DNA of 34,301 nt from Verrucomicrobiota bacterium (GCA_017301995.1 JAFLEH010000046.1:1-34301); one strand, 5' to 3'. Counted from the first letter of the stretch, positions 25,128 to 34,154 are shown. Notes: generated by a model from the letters alone, not told the origin. Numbers and translations are program-made.

Positions 25128-28100
25128 ATGGCGGCTATGACCTCGCAGGCACTCGACCAACGGCTCAACCGCATCCGCACTTCCAAACCCACCGACGACA
25201 TCCTCGCCCAGGAGGCGGTGGCCCTCGCCGCGGAGTGGCTGGAACTCGCCCGCAAGGACATGAAGTCCGACGAACGCAAGCAATCCGCGCAGTTGGCCCG
25301 CATGATGGACGATCCCGCCGGCAAGGCGCTCACGTTCGCCATGGCCGACCAGGTTTTCCGTCCGCCCACGCACAGCCGTTCGGCCTCGCGGTTCCGCGCG
25401 CTGGTCCACGACTACGGCGTGCCGAAATACCTCGGCGCGGTCGAGCAGGTGGGCATGAAAATGGGTGCCGCCGCCTCCGCGGTGATTCCCGGCGTGGTGA
25501 TGCCGGTGGTCACCGCGAAGCTCCGCGCGGAAAGCTCGTCGGTGGTCCTTCCCGGCGAGGATGAAAAACTCAAGCCGCATCTCCAGGCGCGCCGCGCGGC
25601 GGGAATGAAGATGAATCTCAATCAGTTAGGCGAGGCGATCCTCGGCGAGGAGGAGGCGGAAAACCGGATGCAGGCCGTGCTCGCCCGCATCGCCAGCCCG
25701 GAGTGCGACTATCTATCCGTCAAGATTTCCGCCATTTTCTCCCAGATCCATCTGATCGCCCATCAGGAAACGCTGGAGAAGCTCAAGGACCGCCTGCGCC
25801 GGCTCTATCGCGCGGCCATCGCCCACCCGGTGCCGGATGGCAAGGGCGGCACCCGCCCGAAGTTCATCAACCTCGACATGGAGGAATACCGCGACCTCCA
25901 TCTGACCTGCGAGGTTTTCCAAACCCTGCTGGAGGAAGAGGAGTTTTTCCAACTGGAGGCGGGCATCGTGCTCCAGGCCTATCTGCCGGACGCCTGGCCG
26001 GTCCAGTTGAAGCTCAACGCCTGGGCCAAACAACGCGTCGCCCGCGGTGGCGCGGGCATCAAGATCCGCCTCGTCAAAGGCGCCAACCTCGCCATGGAAA
26101 AGGTCGAGGCCTGGATGCACGACTGGCCGCAGGCACCCTATCCGACCAAGGAGGAGGTGGACGCCAACTTCAAGCGCATGATCCACGAGGGATGCAAGCC
26201 GGACAACGCCCGCTTCGTCAAAATCGGCCTCGCCTCGCACAATCTGTTCGATCTGGCCTATGCGATGCTGCTGCGCACCCGCGAGGGAGTGGAGGACCGC
26301 GTGGAGTTCGAAATGTTGGAAGGCATGGCCAACCACCAGGCCCGCGTTGTCAACAGCGCCGCCGGCGGACTGCTGCTCTATGCGCCGGTCGTCAGCCGCG
26401 ACGATTTCCACAGCGCCATCGCCTATCTGGTGCGCCGCCTCGATGAAAACACCGCCGAGGAGAATTTCCTCCGCGATCTGTTCGGCATGACCAAGGATGA
26501 TCCGTCGTGGATCTCCCAGCGCGACCGTTTCCTGCGGGCCTGCGCCAAGAAGGACACCACCTTCCACGGCCCGCGCCGCACCCAGAACCGCGCCACGGAA
26601 ACGCCGGTGCTGCTGGATCCTTTCGCGCCCTTCCACAACGAGGCGGACACCGATTGGGCGCTCCAGCAGAACGTCTCATGGCTGCGTTCCAAGGTGGACG
26701 CCCTGCGCGAGGCTCCGCCTGTTAGCATCCCGCTGTGCATCGGCGGGCGTCTGGAGAACGGGGAGGGCGAGGCGATCGGCCGCGACCCGTCACGCCCCGG
26801 ATACGAAGCCTACCGCTACGCCCAGGCCAGCGAGGCCCAGGTCGAATGCGCCCTCCAAACCGCCGATCACGCCCGCTCCGGCTGGCTGGGCTTGGGCACC
26901 CAGGGCCGCGCCGCGCTGCTCCGCCGCTGCGCGGTGGAACTCGCCAAACGCCGCGGCGACGTCATCGCCACCATGGTGCTCGACGCCGGAAAGGCCGCGT
27001 TCGAGGGCGACGTCGAAGTCTCCGAGGCCATCGACTTCGCCAATTACTACGCGAATGCGTTTCAGGACCCCGCTTTCCACGACGGCAGTGAATTCAAACC
27101 CTACGGCACGATTGTCGTCACGCCGCCGTGGAATTTCCCCTTCGCCATCCCCTGCGGCGGCGTGCTCGCCGCGCTCATGGCCGGCAACACCGTGATCCTC
27201 AAACCGGCCTCCGCCACCGCCCTAACCGGCTGGCTGCTCGCCAACATCCTGTGGGACGCGGGCATCCCGCGCGAGGTGCTCCAGTTTGTCACCTGCCCCG
27301 GCGCGGTTGGCAGGAAACTCCTCACCGACCCGCGCTGCGGAGGAGTTATTCTAACCGGCGGATGGGAAACGGCGAAGATGTTCCTCGGTTGGAAACCCGA
27401 GATGCGGCTGTTCGCGGAAACCTCCGGCAAGAACGCGCTGATCATCACCGCCGCGGCCGATCCCGACCAGGCGGTCAAGGATCTCGTCAAGAGCGCCTTC
27501 GGCCACTCGGGCCAGAAGTGCTCGGCGGCCTCGCTCGCCATCGTCGAGGCGGAAGTCTATGACAACCCGGCCTTCCGCCGCCAACTGCGCGACGCGGCCG
27601 CCTCCCTAACCGTCGGCAGCCCGTGGAACTACGACAGCATCGTCACCCCGGTGGTGGTCCCGCCAGGCGGGGAACTGCAACGCGGCCTCACCCAACTGGA
27701 TTCCGGCGAGGAGTGGCTGCTGGAGCCGAAAATGTTGGAAAACAACCCGCAACTCTGGTCCCCGGGCATCCGCCTCGGCGTCACCCCGGATAGCTGGTAT
27801 CGCTCCACCGAGTGCTTCGGACCGGTGTTAGGTCTGATCCGCGCGGAGAACCTCGAACACGCCATCCGCATCCAGAACGCCTCGTCGTTCGGCCTGACCG
27901 GCGGGATCCATTCGCTCGATCCGGAGGAGATCGCCCTCTGGCGCGACCGCGTGGAAATCGGCAACGCCTACATCAACCGCCCGATCACCGGGGCCATCGT
28001 CCGCCGCCAGCCGTTCGGCGGATGGAAGAACTCGTCGTTCGGCCCCGGCGCCAAGGCCGGCGGACCTAACTATTGCCTGCTGTTCGGCACCTGGACCGAT

Positions 28101-28703
28101 ACCGCGACGCCCAAGCTATCGGCTCCCGCCTCACCGCGCGTCCGCGAGCTGTTGGACAAACTCTGCGCCCTGATGCCGGATTCCGCCGCCTACCTGCGCG
28201 CCGCCGCGGGCAGCGACGCCCACGCCTGGAATGGCGAGTTCGGCATCACCCACGACCCGAGCAACCTGCCCTGCGAAAGCAACACCTTCCGCTACAAACC
28301 GTTCGCCAACGGCCTGGTCCGCGCCGACGCCTCCACCGGCGACCGCGAACTCGCGCGCGTCCTGCTGGCCGCGGCCGCCGCGGGCACGGAGATCAGCGTT
28401 TCCCTAACCACCAATCGCCCCTGGCTGGCGCAGTTGGGCATCACCCCGGTCATCGAGGACGAGCCCGCCCTAACCAAGCGGCTCGCCGCCGCCACCCGCT
28501 CATGGTATGGCGTGCGCGCCCCCGGCGCCTCCCCGGCACTCAAGGCCGCCGCCATCGAAGCGGGACTCCGCCTGGTGGATTCACCGGTCCTCGCCAACGG
28601 CCGCATCGAGTCGCTCTGGCTGCTCCGCGAACAATCCGTTTCCGAAACCCTCCACCGCTACGGCAACATCATGCCCACACTGAAGGAACTCGGACGGGCG
28701 TAG
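25128..28703 (+). CDS. putA: Bifunctional proline dehydrogenase / L-glutamate gamma-semialdehyde dehydrogenase
   Basis: The 1,191-residue protein oxidises proline to glutamate in two steps. The FAD-dependent PRODH half (about 1-480) has IKIRLVKGAN (about 311-320) and VEFEMLEGMANHQ. The NAD-dependent aldehyde dehydrogenase half (about 545-1040) has VVTPPWNFPFAIP, the general base in FAETSGKN (Glu764), the nucleophile in GHSGQKCSAAS (Cys798) and ECFGPVLGL. About 150 further residues follow. No ribbon-helix-helix DNA-binding domain is present, so it is not an autoregulatory PutA of the E. coli type. ATG codons at 25128 and 25137 are both possible starts. Divergent from the kelch gene, with 117 bases between them. 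Confidence 0.95.
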   Translation: MAAMTSQALDQRLNRIRTSKPTDDILAQEAVALAAEWLELARKDMKSDERKQSAQLARMMDDPAGKALTFAMADQVFRPPTHSRSASRFRALVHDYGVPKYLGAVEQVGMKMGAAASAVIPGVVMPVVTAKLRAESSSVVLPGEDEKLKPHLQARRAAGMKMNLNQLGEAILGEEEAENRMQAVLARIASPECDYLSVKISAIFSQIHLIAHQETLEKLKDRLRRLYRAAIAHPVPDGKGGTRPKFINLDMEEYRDLHLTCEVFQTLLEEEEFFQLEAGIVLQAYLPDAWPVQLKLNAWAKQRVARGGAGIKIRLVKGANLAMEKVEAWMHDWPQAPYPTKEEVDANFKRMIHEGCKPDNARFVKIGLASHNLFDLAYAMLLRTREGVEDRVEFEMLEGMANHQARVVNSAAGGLLLYAPVVSRDDFHSAIAYLVRRLDENTAEENFLRDLFGMTKDDPSWISQRDRFLRACAKKDTTFHGPRRTQNRATETPVLLDPFAPFHNEADTDWALQQNVSWLRSKVDALREAPPVSIPLCIGGRLENGEGEAIGRDPSRPGYEAYRYAQASEAQVECALQTADHARSGWLGLGTQGRAALLRRCAVELAKRRGDVIATMVLDAGKAAFEGDVEVSEAIDFANYYANAFQDPAFHDGSEFKPYGTIVVTPPWNFPFAIPCGGVLAALMAGNTVILKPASATALTGWLLANILWDAGIPREVLQFVTCPGAVGRKLLTDPRCGGVILTGGWETAKMFLGWKPEMRLFAETSGKNALIITAAADPDQAVKDLVKSAFGHSGQKCSAASLAIVEAEVYDNPAFRRQLRDAAASLTVGSPWNYDSIVTPVVVPPGGELQRGLTQLDSGEEWLLEPKMLENNPQLWSPGIRLGVTPDSWYRSTECFGPVLGLIRAENLEHAIRIQNASSFGLTGGIHSLDPEEIALWRDRVEIGNAYINRPITGAIVRRQPFGGWKNSSFGPGAKAGGPNYCLLFGTWTDTATPKLSAPASPRVRELLDKLCALMPDSAAYLRAAAGSDAHAWNGEFGITHDPSNLPCESNTFRYKPFANGLVRADASTGDRELARVLLAAAAAGTEISVSLTTNRPWLAQLGITPVIEDEPALTKRLAAATRSWYGVRAPGASPALKAAAIEAGLRLVDSPVLANGRIESLWLLREQSVSETLHRYGNIMPTLKELGRA

Positions 28704-28821
28704 GACAAGGTATGGCTCGCACGGACGAATGTTAGACCCAATGTCACCGCGTCATTGTGGTGGACTTGGATTGAGTTTGAATTGCTTTTGAGCGGTTGCC
28801 ATCCACTAATTGTTCACCTTT

Positions 28822-29259
28822 CTATATTTTTCCGGCGAGAGACGCCGAATCCGATGCTCCGTTGGAGACCGCCCGAAGCTCTTCAATAAATCTATCTAGT
28901 AATGCGGGCTCAGAATAGAAATAGAGTTCGCCTTTGCTGGCAACCTTCTTGAGCCCAAACTCATTGTATGCCGATTCGATCAACCCGGTAATGCAGAGGA
29001 GAGCGTTGTGGTAGAAATGCATGCGTATTCGCACGGCACCGCTTACATACTCGGGACCAAAGCTGCCCCACTCCAAATCGTAAATGCCGCCATGAACTTG
29101 AGGCTTGAATCTGTCGAGCTGCTCCACCGTCTCCGTGAGAGTTCCATGGCCGACATAAATCTCAGTGGCGAAAGCCGATTGGCCGTCGGATATCGTGAAA
29201 ACGACCTCTATCATGTCGTCATCTTCCCAGATCTTCTTGATTGCGAGCGATGGCTTCAC
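28822..29259 (-). CDS. Hypothetical cytoplasmic protein, AT-richer than its neighbours
   Basis: The most plausible start is GTG at 29259, giving 145 residues that begin VKPSLAIKKIWEDDDMIEVV. A longer frame to 29322 adds residues with no conserved look. The protein is acidic and mixed alpha/beta (DGQSAFATEIYVGHGTLTET, then HGGIYDLEWGSFGPEYVSGA, then a C-terminal helix LLDRFIEELRAV). It has no signal peptide and no catalytic motif. Its layout recalls small immunity-like or DUF proteins found singly in accessory regions, but I do not recognise the family. Codon use with more A and T suggests acquisition. Confidence 0.6.
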   Translation of the reverse strand: MKPSLAIKKIWEDDDMIEVVFTISDGQSAFATEIYVGHGTLTETVEQLDRFKPQVHGGIYDLEWGSFGPEYVSGAVRIRMHFYHNALLCITGLIESAYNEFGLKKVASKGELYFYSEPALLDRFIEELRAVSNGASDSASLAGKI

Positions 29260-29697
29260 TTTGTGGCAAACAGTGGAACTGGTTCCTGAAATAACACGCG
29301 CATCAAGCGTGCGCGCGAGCACGCCCAGGTGTTACGCGACCGTGGCGGCGGCTTCCAAGGGCGGGATCGTTCGCTTTCATGGGCTCCCTGCTATCAGGCC
29401 GGCGGGCGGGCGTCAAGCCGGAAATCCCTGCCGGAAGATCCGGTCATGGGTCATTCGGCGGGAAGCCGAAGCTCCGCCCGACGGATGGGATGGACGGAGC
29501 TTCTCCCGCCTCTCCTCTTGCCTCTTGCCTCTTGCCTCTTGATTCTTGATTCTTGCCTCTCAGAGATCCAACATCCGCGATTTTCGATCCCCTTCGCGAA
29601 CTTGGTGTCTTGGCGGTGAGATTCTTTGGCTGGGGAAAGCCGTGGTGCGGCGAATTCGTGGTTTCCTTTTCCCGACCCCGGTGGTTTCCTTTCCGCC
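29260..29697. other. Gene-free stretch with hairpin and heptamer repeats upstream of uvrA
   Basis: No gene is supported here. AAGCTCCG (29469-29476) and CGGAGCTT (29495-29502) form a perfect 8-bp inverted repeat with an 18-base loop. It is followed by the heptamer array at 29514-29555. The uvrA promoter must lie in the last 140 bases, but no clear -35/-10 pair was found. Confidence 0.45.
29514..29555. repeat. Heptanucleotide tandem repeat
   Basis: Four copies of CCTCTTG are followed by two of ATTCTTG, then a partial CCTCT. The 7-base period cannot preserve a reading frame, consistent with a non-coding position. It resembles short tandemly repeated repetitive sequences described in cyanobacteria. 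A different heptamer (GATTGAN) is repeated at 6288 and 34155. Confidence 0.85.
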
Positions 29698-32547
29698 GTG
29701 GACGCCATCCGGATCCGAGGAGCACGCCAGCACAATCTGCGGAACATCGACGTCGATATTCCGCGCGGCAAGCTCGTGGTCGTCACCGGACCCAGCGGAT
29801 CGGGGAAATCGTCGCTCGCGTTTCACACGCTCTACGCGGAGGGCCAGCGGCGTTATGTGGAGTCGCTTTCGGTCTATGCGCGGCAGTTTCTCGATCAGTT
29901 GGAACGGCCGGATGTGGACGCCATCGAGGGCCTCAGCCCGGCGATCGCGATCGAACAACGCGGCGGCGGGCTCAATCCGCGCTCGACCGTGGCCACCGCC
30001 ACCGAGATCCATGACTATCTCCGCGTGCTGTGGGCCGCCGCGGGCGTGCCACATGATCCCTCTACCGGCGAGCGCCTGCAGCGGATGACCGCCGCGGATA
30101 TCGTCGGCAGCCTGGCGGCATTGCCGGAGGGCACCAAAATCCAACTGCTCGCTCCATTGCCCCCGGAGGAACTCGCCGAGCCGGATAGATTGTTGGGCGA
30201 TCTCCGGCGGCAGGGATTCATCCGGCTGCGGATCGATGGTGAGGTGTTGGAAATCGAGGACGCCGCCGCGCGCTGGCCGGAGCATCCGAGGTCGGCGGAA
30301 ATCGTGGTGGACCGGTTTGTGGTTAGGCCCGGCGCCGGACCGCGGATGGCGGACTCGGTGGAAACCGCGCTCCGCCTTTGCGGCAGCGAGGCGCGCGCCA
30401 GCATCCAGGAGCCCGATGCCGAAACACCGCGCGACCTATCGTTCCAAACCTCGTTCCGCAATCCGCGCACCGGGTTCACCGTGGGCGAACTCACGCCGAA
30501 ACATTTCTCGTTCAATTCCCATCTCGGCGCGTGTGCGGCCTGCGAGGGCCTTGGGACCGAAATGGTGTGCGATCCGGCGCTGCTCCTCGGCGACCCTAAC
30601 CTCCCGCTCACCAAAGGCGGGCTGCGCGGCTGGTGGCCGGACGGTTCGCCCCGCGCTGGGCAGGCGACCCGCGAAACCGCCGCGCTGGTGGCGATGTTCG
30701 GCCTCCCGGACGACGCCACCTTTGAAATGCTTCCTGCCGAGGCGCGGACGCTGCTGTTCGACGGCGGAATGTTGGATACCGGTTGGAAAGTCGGACGCGA
30801 CCGCCGGCCGCAGACCAAACCATTCGAGGGTCTCTGCGTGGAAGCGCTGCGGAAATACCGCGACGCCCGGTCCGATCTAACCCGCCGCCAGCTTTCCCGG
30901 GTGATGGCCCACCGGCCGTGCCGGTCCTGCCAGGGCCACCGGCTCAAACCCGAATGGCTGGCCGTGAAAGTGGACGGCTCCGACGGACGCGCGCTCGGCA
31001 TCCATGAGTTCTGCTCTCTAACCGTAGCGGAGGCCGCGGCGTGGATTTCCAACGAAGACACGCCCGCCCCGTCCCAGCCGGACAGCAAGGCCGGCGTGTG
31101 CCGCAACCTCGCCGCCGAGGTGGCCAAGCGGCTCGCGTTTCTATCCGAAGTGGGCCTCGACTATCTTTCGCTCGACCGTTCCAGCGGCACTCTATCCGGC
31201 GGTGAGGCGCAGCGGATCCGCCTGGCGAGCCAGTTGGGGTCCGGTCTATCCGGCGTGATCTATGTGCTGGACGAACCCAGCATCGGCCTCCACGCCACCG
31301 ACACCGGCCGCCTGATCCGCGCGCTCCTCCGGCTGCGCGACCTCGGAAACACGGTGGTCGTCGTGGAGCACGATCAGGAAATCATCCGCGCGGCCGATCA
31401 TGTCATCGACCTCGGGCCCGGCGCGGGCTCCGCGGGAGGCGCCATTACCGGAACCGGCTCGCCCGGCGTGCTCGCATCGCCCACCGGCGAGTGGCTGCGC
31501 GGCAAGGCCGATCTAACTCAACCCACTCCCGCCTCCGGCCTGCCGATCGGCTCGCTGGTGATCCGCAACGCCCGCGAGCACAACCTGCGCAACCTCGACG
31601 TGTCGATTCCGCTAGGGCGGCTGGTATGCCTGTGCGGACCCAGCGGCAGCGGCAAGTCCACCCTGGCCGACGGCATCCTGCGCCGCGCGCTGTCCCGGCA
31701 TTTCCACGGCAGCGGCGAGGCGCCCGGCGCGCACGACCGCATCGAGGGGCTTGGATTGTTGGGGAAATGCGTGGTGGCGGACCAATCGCCGATCGGCCGC
31801 AGCCCGCGGTCGAATCCCGCCACATTCACCGGCGCGTTCGACCTGATCCGCGACCTGTTCGCGCGGCTGCCGTTGTCCAAACAGCGCGGCTACGGCCCCG
31901 GAAGATTCAGTTTCAACGCTCCCGGCGGACGCTGCGAAACTTGTCAGGGAAACGGCCGGCTCAAGATCGAGATGCACTTTCTGCCGGACGCCTGGGTCCC
32001 CTGCCAATCGTGCCAGGGGAAACGTTTCAACCGCGAGACCCTGGAGGTCACGTTCAAGGGGCTATCCATCAGCGCGGTGCTCGATCTGTCCGTCACGGAG
32101 GCGCTCGCGTTCTTCCGCGCGATCCCCAAGCTGCACCGCGTTCTAACCACGCTGGAGGATCTCGGCCTCGGCTACCTTCGGCTCGGGCAGGCGGCCAACA
32201 CCCTATCCGGAGGCGAGGCCCAGCGGCTCAAGCTGGCCGTGGAACTGTCCCGGCCGCAGGCCCCGCACACGCTCTATCTGTTCGACGAACCCACCACCGG
32301 CCTCCACTTCGGCGACGTGGACCGTCTGCTCAACGCCTTCGTCCGACTCCGCGACGCCGGCCACACCGTGCTCGTGGTGGAGCATCATCTGGACGTGATC
32401 GCCGCCGCCGACTGGGTGATCGAACTCGGCCCCGGCGGCGGATCCCGCGGTGGCGCGCTGGTGGCGGAAGGCCCACCCGCCAGCATCGCCAAACGAACCG
32501 AATCCCCCACCGGACAAGCCCTCCGCCGCCAACGGGAGGGCTTGTGA
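29698..32547 (+). CDS. uvrA: UvrA-type excinuclease ABC ATPase subunit
   Basis: The 949-residue protein is a two-ATPase UvrA. The GTG at 29698 is chosen because DAIRIRGARQHNLRNIDVDI is the usual N-terminus. Walker A sites are GPSGSGKSS (31-39) and GPSGSGKST (647-655), with ABC signatures LSGGEAQR at 499-506 and 836-843. Walker B blocks are YVLDEPSIGLH and YLFDEPTTGLHF. The C-terminal zinc module is complete (CETCQGNG and VPCQSCQGKRF). The region after the first Walker A reads GVPHDPSTGERL, where canonical UvrA usually has a Cys pair (HCPxCG), so this may be a second UvrA paralogue. Canonical UvrA recognises bulky DNA lesions and loads UvrB. No uvrB or uvrC lies nearby. Confidence 0.88.
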   Translation: MDAIRIRGARQHNLRNIDVDIPRGKLVVVTGPSGSGKSSLAFHTLYAEGQRRYVESLSVYARQFLDQLERPDVDAIEGLSPAIAIEQRGGGLNPRSTVATATEIHDYLRVLWAAAGVPHDPSTGERLQRMTAADIVGSLAALPEGTKIQLLAPLPPEELAEPDRLLGDLRRQGFIRLRIDGEVLEIEDAAARWPEHPRSAEIVVDRFVVRPGAGPRMADSVETALRLCGSEARASIQEPDAETPRDLSFQTSFRNPRTGFTVGELTPKHFSFNSHLGACAACEGLGTEMVCDPALLLGDPNLPLTKGGLRGWWPDGSPRAGQATRETAALVAMFGLPDDATFEMLPAEARTLLFDGGMLDTGWKVGRDRRPQTKPFEGLCVEALRKYRDARSDLTRRQLSRVMAHRPCRSCQGHRLKPEWLAVKVDGSDGRALGIHEFCSLTVAEAAAWISNEDTPAPSQPDSKAGVCRNLAAEVAKRLAFLSEVGLDYLSLDRSSGTLSGGEAQRIRLASQLGSGLSGVIYVLDEPSIGLHATDTGRLIRALLRLRDLGNTVVVVEHDQEIIRAADHVIDLGPGAGSAGGAITGTGSPGVLASPTGEWLRGKADLTQPTPASGLPIGSLVIRNAREHNLRNLDVSIPLGRLVCLCGPSGSGKSTLADGILRRALSRHFHGSGEAPGAHDRIEGLGLLGKCVVADQSPIGRSPRSNPATFTGAFDLIRDLFARLPLSKQRGYGPGRFSFNAPGGRCETCQGNGRLKIEMHFLPDAWVPCQSCQGKRFNRETLEVTFKGLSISAVLDLSVTEALAFFRAIPKLHRVLTTLEDLGLGYLRLGQAANTLSGGEAQRLKLAVELSRPQAPHTLYLFDEPTTGLHFGDVDRLLNAFVRLRDAGHTVLVVEHHLDVIAAADWVIELGPGGGSRGGALVAEGPPASIAKRTESPTGQALRRQREGL

Positions 32548-32796
32548 GGGATTCCGGAGGAAGATCCGGATGGAGATCCGAACAACCGGGAGACAGCCGG
32601 ATGACGAAAGGAACACTATGACTTGTTGTCGCGGTGATCTCAAAAATTCATGTAGCCACAACGTCAAAGTGGTGGCACCGCCATCCGAGGGCGAGACCAG
32701 AATGCGGGAAGGGGGTGCAAAATGAAATCACGCTCCGACTTAAGACCGGATGGCGGTTGCTCACCCACGGCTTTTTAGCTATCTTGTGTTTTGGCA

Positions 32797-33345
32797 CTAC
32801 CCGAACGGCTTGCCCGTCAGAGAAGGCTGGTCGAAAAGTCCCCAATGGCGCTGCGGATGGAGGCCAATTAGTCGCACAGCATTGAATGGCTCGATGGTGC
32901 TGCAGTCAGCAAGCCATATCTCCGCAAAACCATAATCTTCGAAGTCGGACTCGATGCCGCCATCGTCGATCCAATCGTAGCTCTCAAAGGCGTAATCCTC
33001 CAAGAATACAACAAGAATGGTCTGATCGGAGCGCCAATTCGGCTCTTTGAGCTTCTTCGACTTGGAGGCAATGATTGTATGAATCGCATCCAGGAGGTCG
33101 AAATAGTCCATCGACATGTCAGACCAAATCTTGTCGTGACTCCTCGTCTCAAAGTCGTGCGGGGATCTGGTGAGCTCCACTCCGACAGGTGATCCGTCGG
33201 GAAGGACACAGAGAAAATCAGGCCGTTCGCCGGAATCAAGGACATGCATCCTGATGCCAGTAACCTCGCCATAAGCATCAAGAAATCGCCCGAGCCGCTC
33301 TATCTCAAAAAGCTTTTTGGCATGTTCGGCATCAGACATATCCAT
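32797..33345 (-). CDS. Hypothetical protein with a PD-(D/E)XK-like core
   Basis: The 182-residue acidic protein contains GERPDFLCVLPDGSPVGVEL followed by TRS. 'RPDF..(8-12)..VGxE(L/I)T' is the pattern of restriction-endonuclease-like folds, with Asp and Glu as metal ligands. The usual Lys of the E-x-K element is replaced (ELT), so activity is doubtful. A long helical and Trp-rich C-terminal half follows (SYDWIDDGGIESDFEDYGF). The ATG at 33345 is 6 bases after the stop of the secreted-protein gene upstream, so they share a transcript. The DNA is lower in GC than the uvrA gene beside it. The family is not recognised and the nuclease fold is an inference. Confidence 0.6.
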   Translation of the reverse strand: MDMSDAEHAKKLFEIERLGRFLDAYGEVTGIRMHVLDSGERPDFLCVLPDGSPVGVELTRSPHDFETRSHDKIWSDMSMDYFDLLDAIHTIIASKSKKLKEPNWRSDQTILVVFLEDYAFESYDWIDDGGIESDFEDYGFAEIWLADCSTIEPFNAVRLIGLHPQRHWGLFDQPSLTGKPFG

Positions 33346-33351
33346 TTCATA

Positions 33352-33876
33352 CTACTTCTTTTGCTGATTCTGCATCAACTTCTGCAATTCACGCTTCAAC
33401 TTTCGAACGTTATCAAGGTGGTTTCCGTCAATCTGTGCCGCCAACTGCTTGCAGATCTTAGCGAGTGACTCTGAGTCGAGTATCTGGAGAAAGTGGTCTA
33501 CGAGAATCCCTTCCTCGGGCATGAATTGGGCAATCTGCTTCTGCTTCTCGAGATCGGTAGTTGCCATTGCCCCGGCAAGCGCGAGGGCGAGAGTAGGTGT
33601 CTTATCGGTTATCGCGACCGACATGGCGTATCCGGTGTTCTGGCCTGCCTTGTTTTGTGTCTGAATGATGACGATATTCACGGCCATCAATGCCTGTGCA
33701 TCGGTAACCTCGATGTCTCCAATCGCCCGGAACTCGCGTGTGAAATAGCTGCGAACTTCTCCTTCAAGTCCAGATTGACCGCTAATATTGAGCTTCACCC
33801 CAATCTTGTTCGGGTCTTGTGCTGTGGCTGACAAAATCGCTCCGAACAGGGCGGCGAGCAGGATGAGTGTTTTCAT
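33352..33876 (-). CDS. Small secreted protein of unknown function
   Basis: The 174-residue product has a Sec signal peptide (MKTLILLAALFGAILSATAQ). The mature part has a beta-rich N-terminal half (DPNKIGVKLNISGQSGLEGE, then RAIGDIEVTDAQALMAVNI, then TGYAMSVAITDK) and a helical, Lys/Gln-rich C-terminal end (LKRELQKLMQNQQKK). A small domain that measures or assembles at the envelope is possible, but no family is recognised. It is the first gene of a two-gene unit with the gene ending at 32797. Two palindromes lie 35-80 bases upstream of its ATG. Confidence 0.65.
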   Translation of the reverse strand: MKTLILLAALFGAILSATAQDPNKIGVKLNISGQSGLEGEVRSYFTREFRAIGDIEVTDAQALMAVNIVIIQTQNKAGQNTGYAMSVAITDKTPTLALALAGAMATTDLEKQKQIAQFMPEEGILVDHFLQILDSESLAKICKQLAAQIDGNHLDNVRKLKRELQKLMQNQQKK

Positions 33877-33909
33877 GCGTGTAATTTCTTTGGACTAACA
33901 GTTCTATTC

Positions 33910-33923
33910 TGCCACATGTGGCA
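33910..33923. promoter_or_regulatory. Perfect 14-bp palindrome, candidate operator
   Basis: TGCCACATGTGGCA is fully self-complementary and sits 35 bases upstream of the ATG of the secreted-protein gene, a position suited to a dimeric regulator. Confidence 0.45.
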
Positions 33924-33932
33924 CTTTCGGTG

Positions 33933-33954
33933 GATATGCAACCGGTCGCATATC
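33933..33954. promoter_or_regulatory. 22-bp near-perfect dyad
   Basis: GATATGC (33933-33939) and GCATATC (33948-33954) flank a centre that contains ACCGGT; only one of 11 pairs mismatches. It lies 9 bases beyond the 14-bp palindrome, upstream of the same gene. Confidence 0.45.
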
Positions 33955-34154
33955 TGGGGCAAAGGCGACCCGAGATCGGGAATTTCCCCATCGCCAAGCC
34001 GTTGCACCGTCTTCATGGGATCGTTACTAGCGCCACTGGGGCCACCCGTCAAGCGGGTATGTTGGAAATCTTCCGCTTGGCGGGCGGGCGGGATCGGGAT
34101 TGATTTACGGCACGGTGGCGCTGACGGGTTTGGAGGGTTGTGCGGGGCAGTATC

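Noticed and set aside
25011..25580. 190-codon upstream extension of the kelch frame
   Set aside because: It runs antisense through the start of putA and would bury the kelch signal peptide inside the protein.
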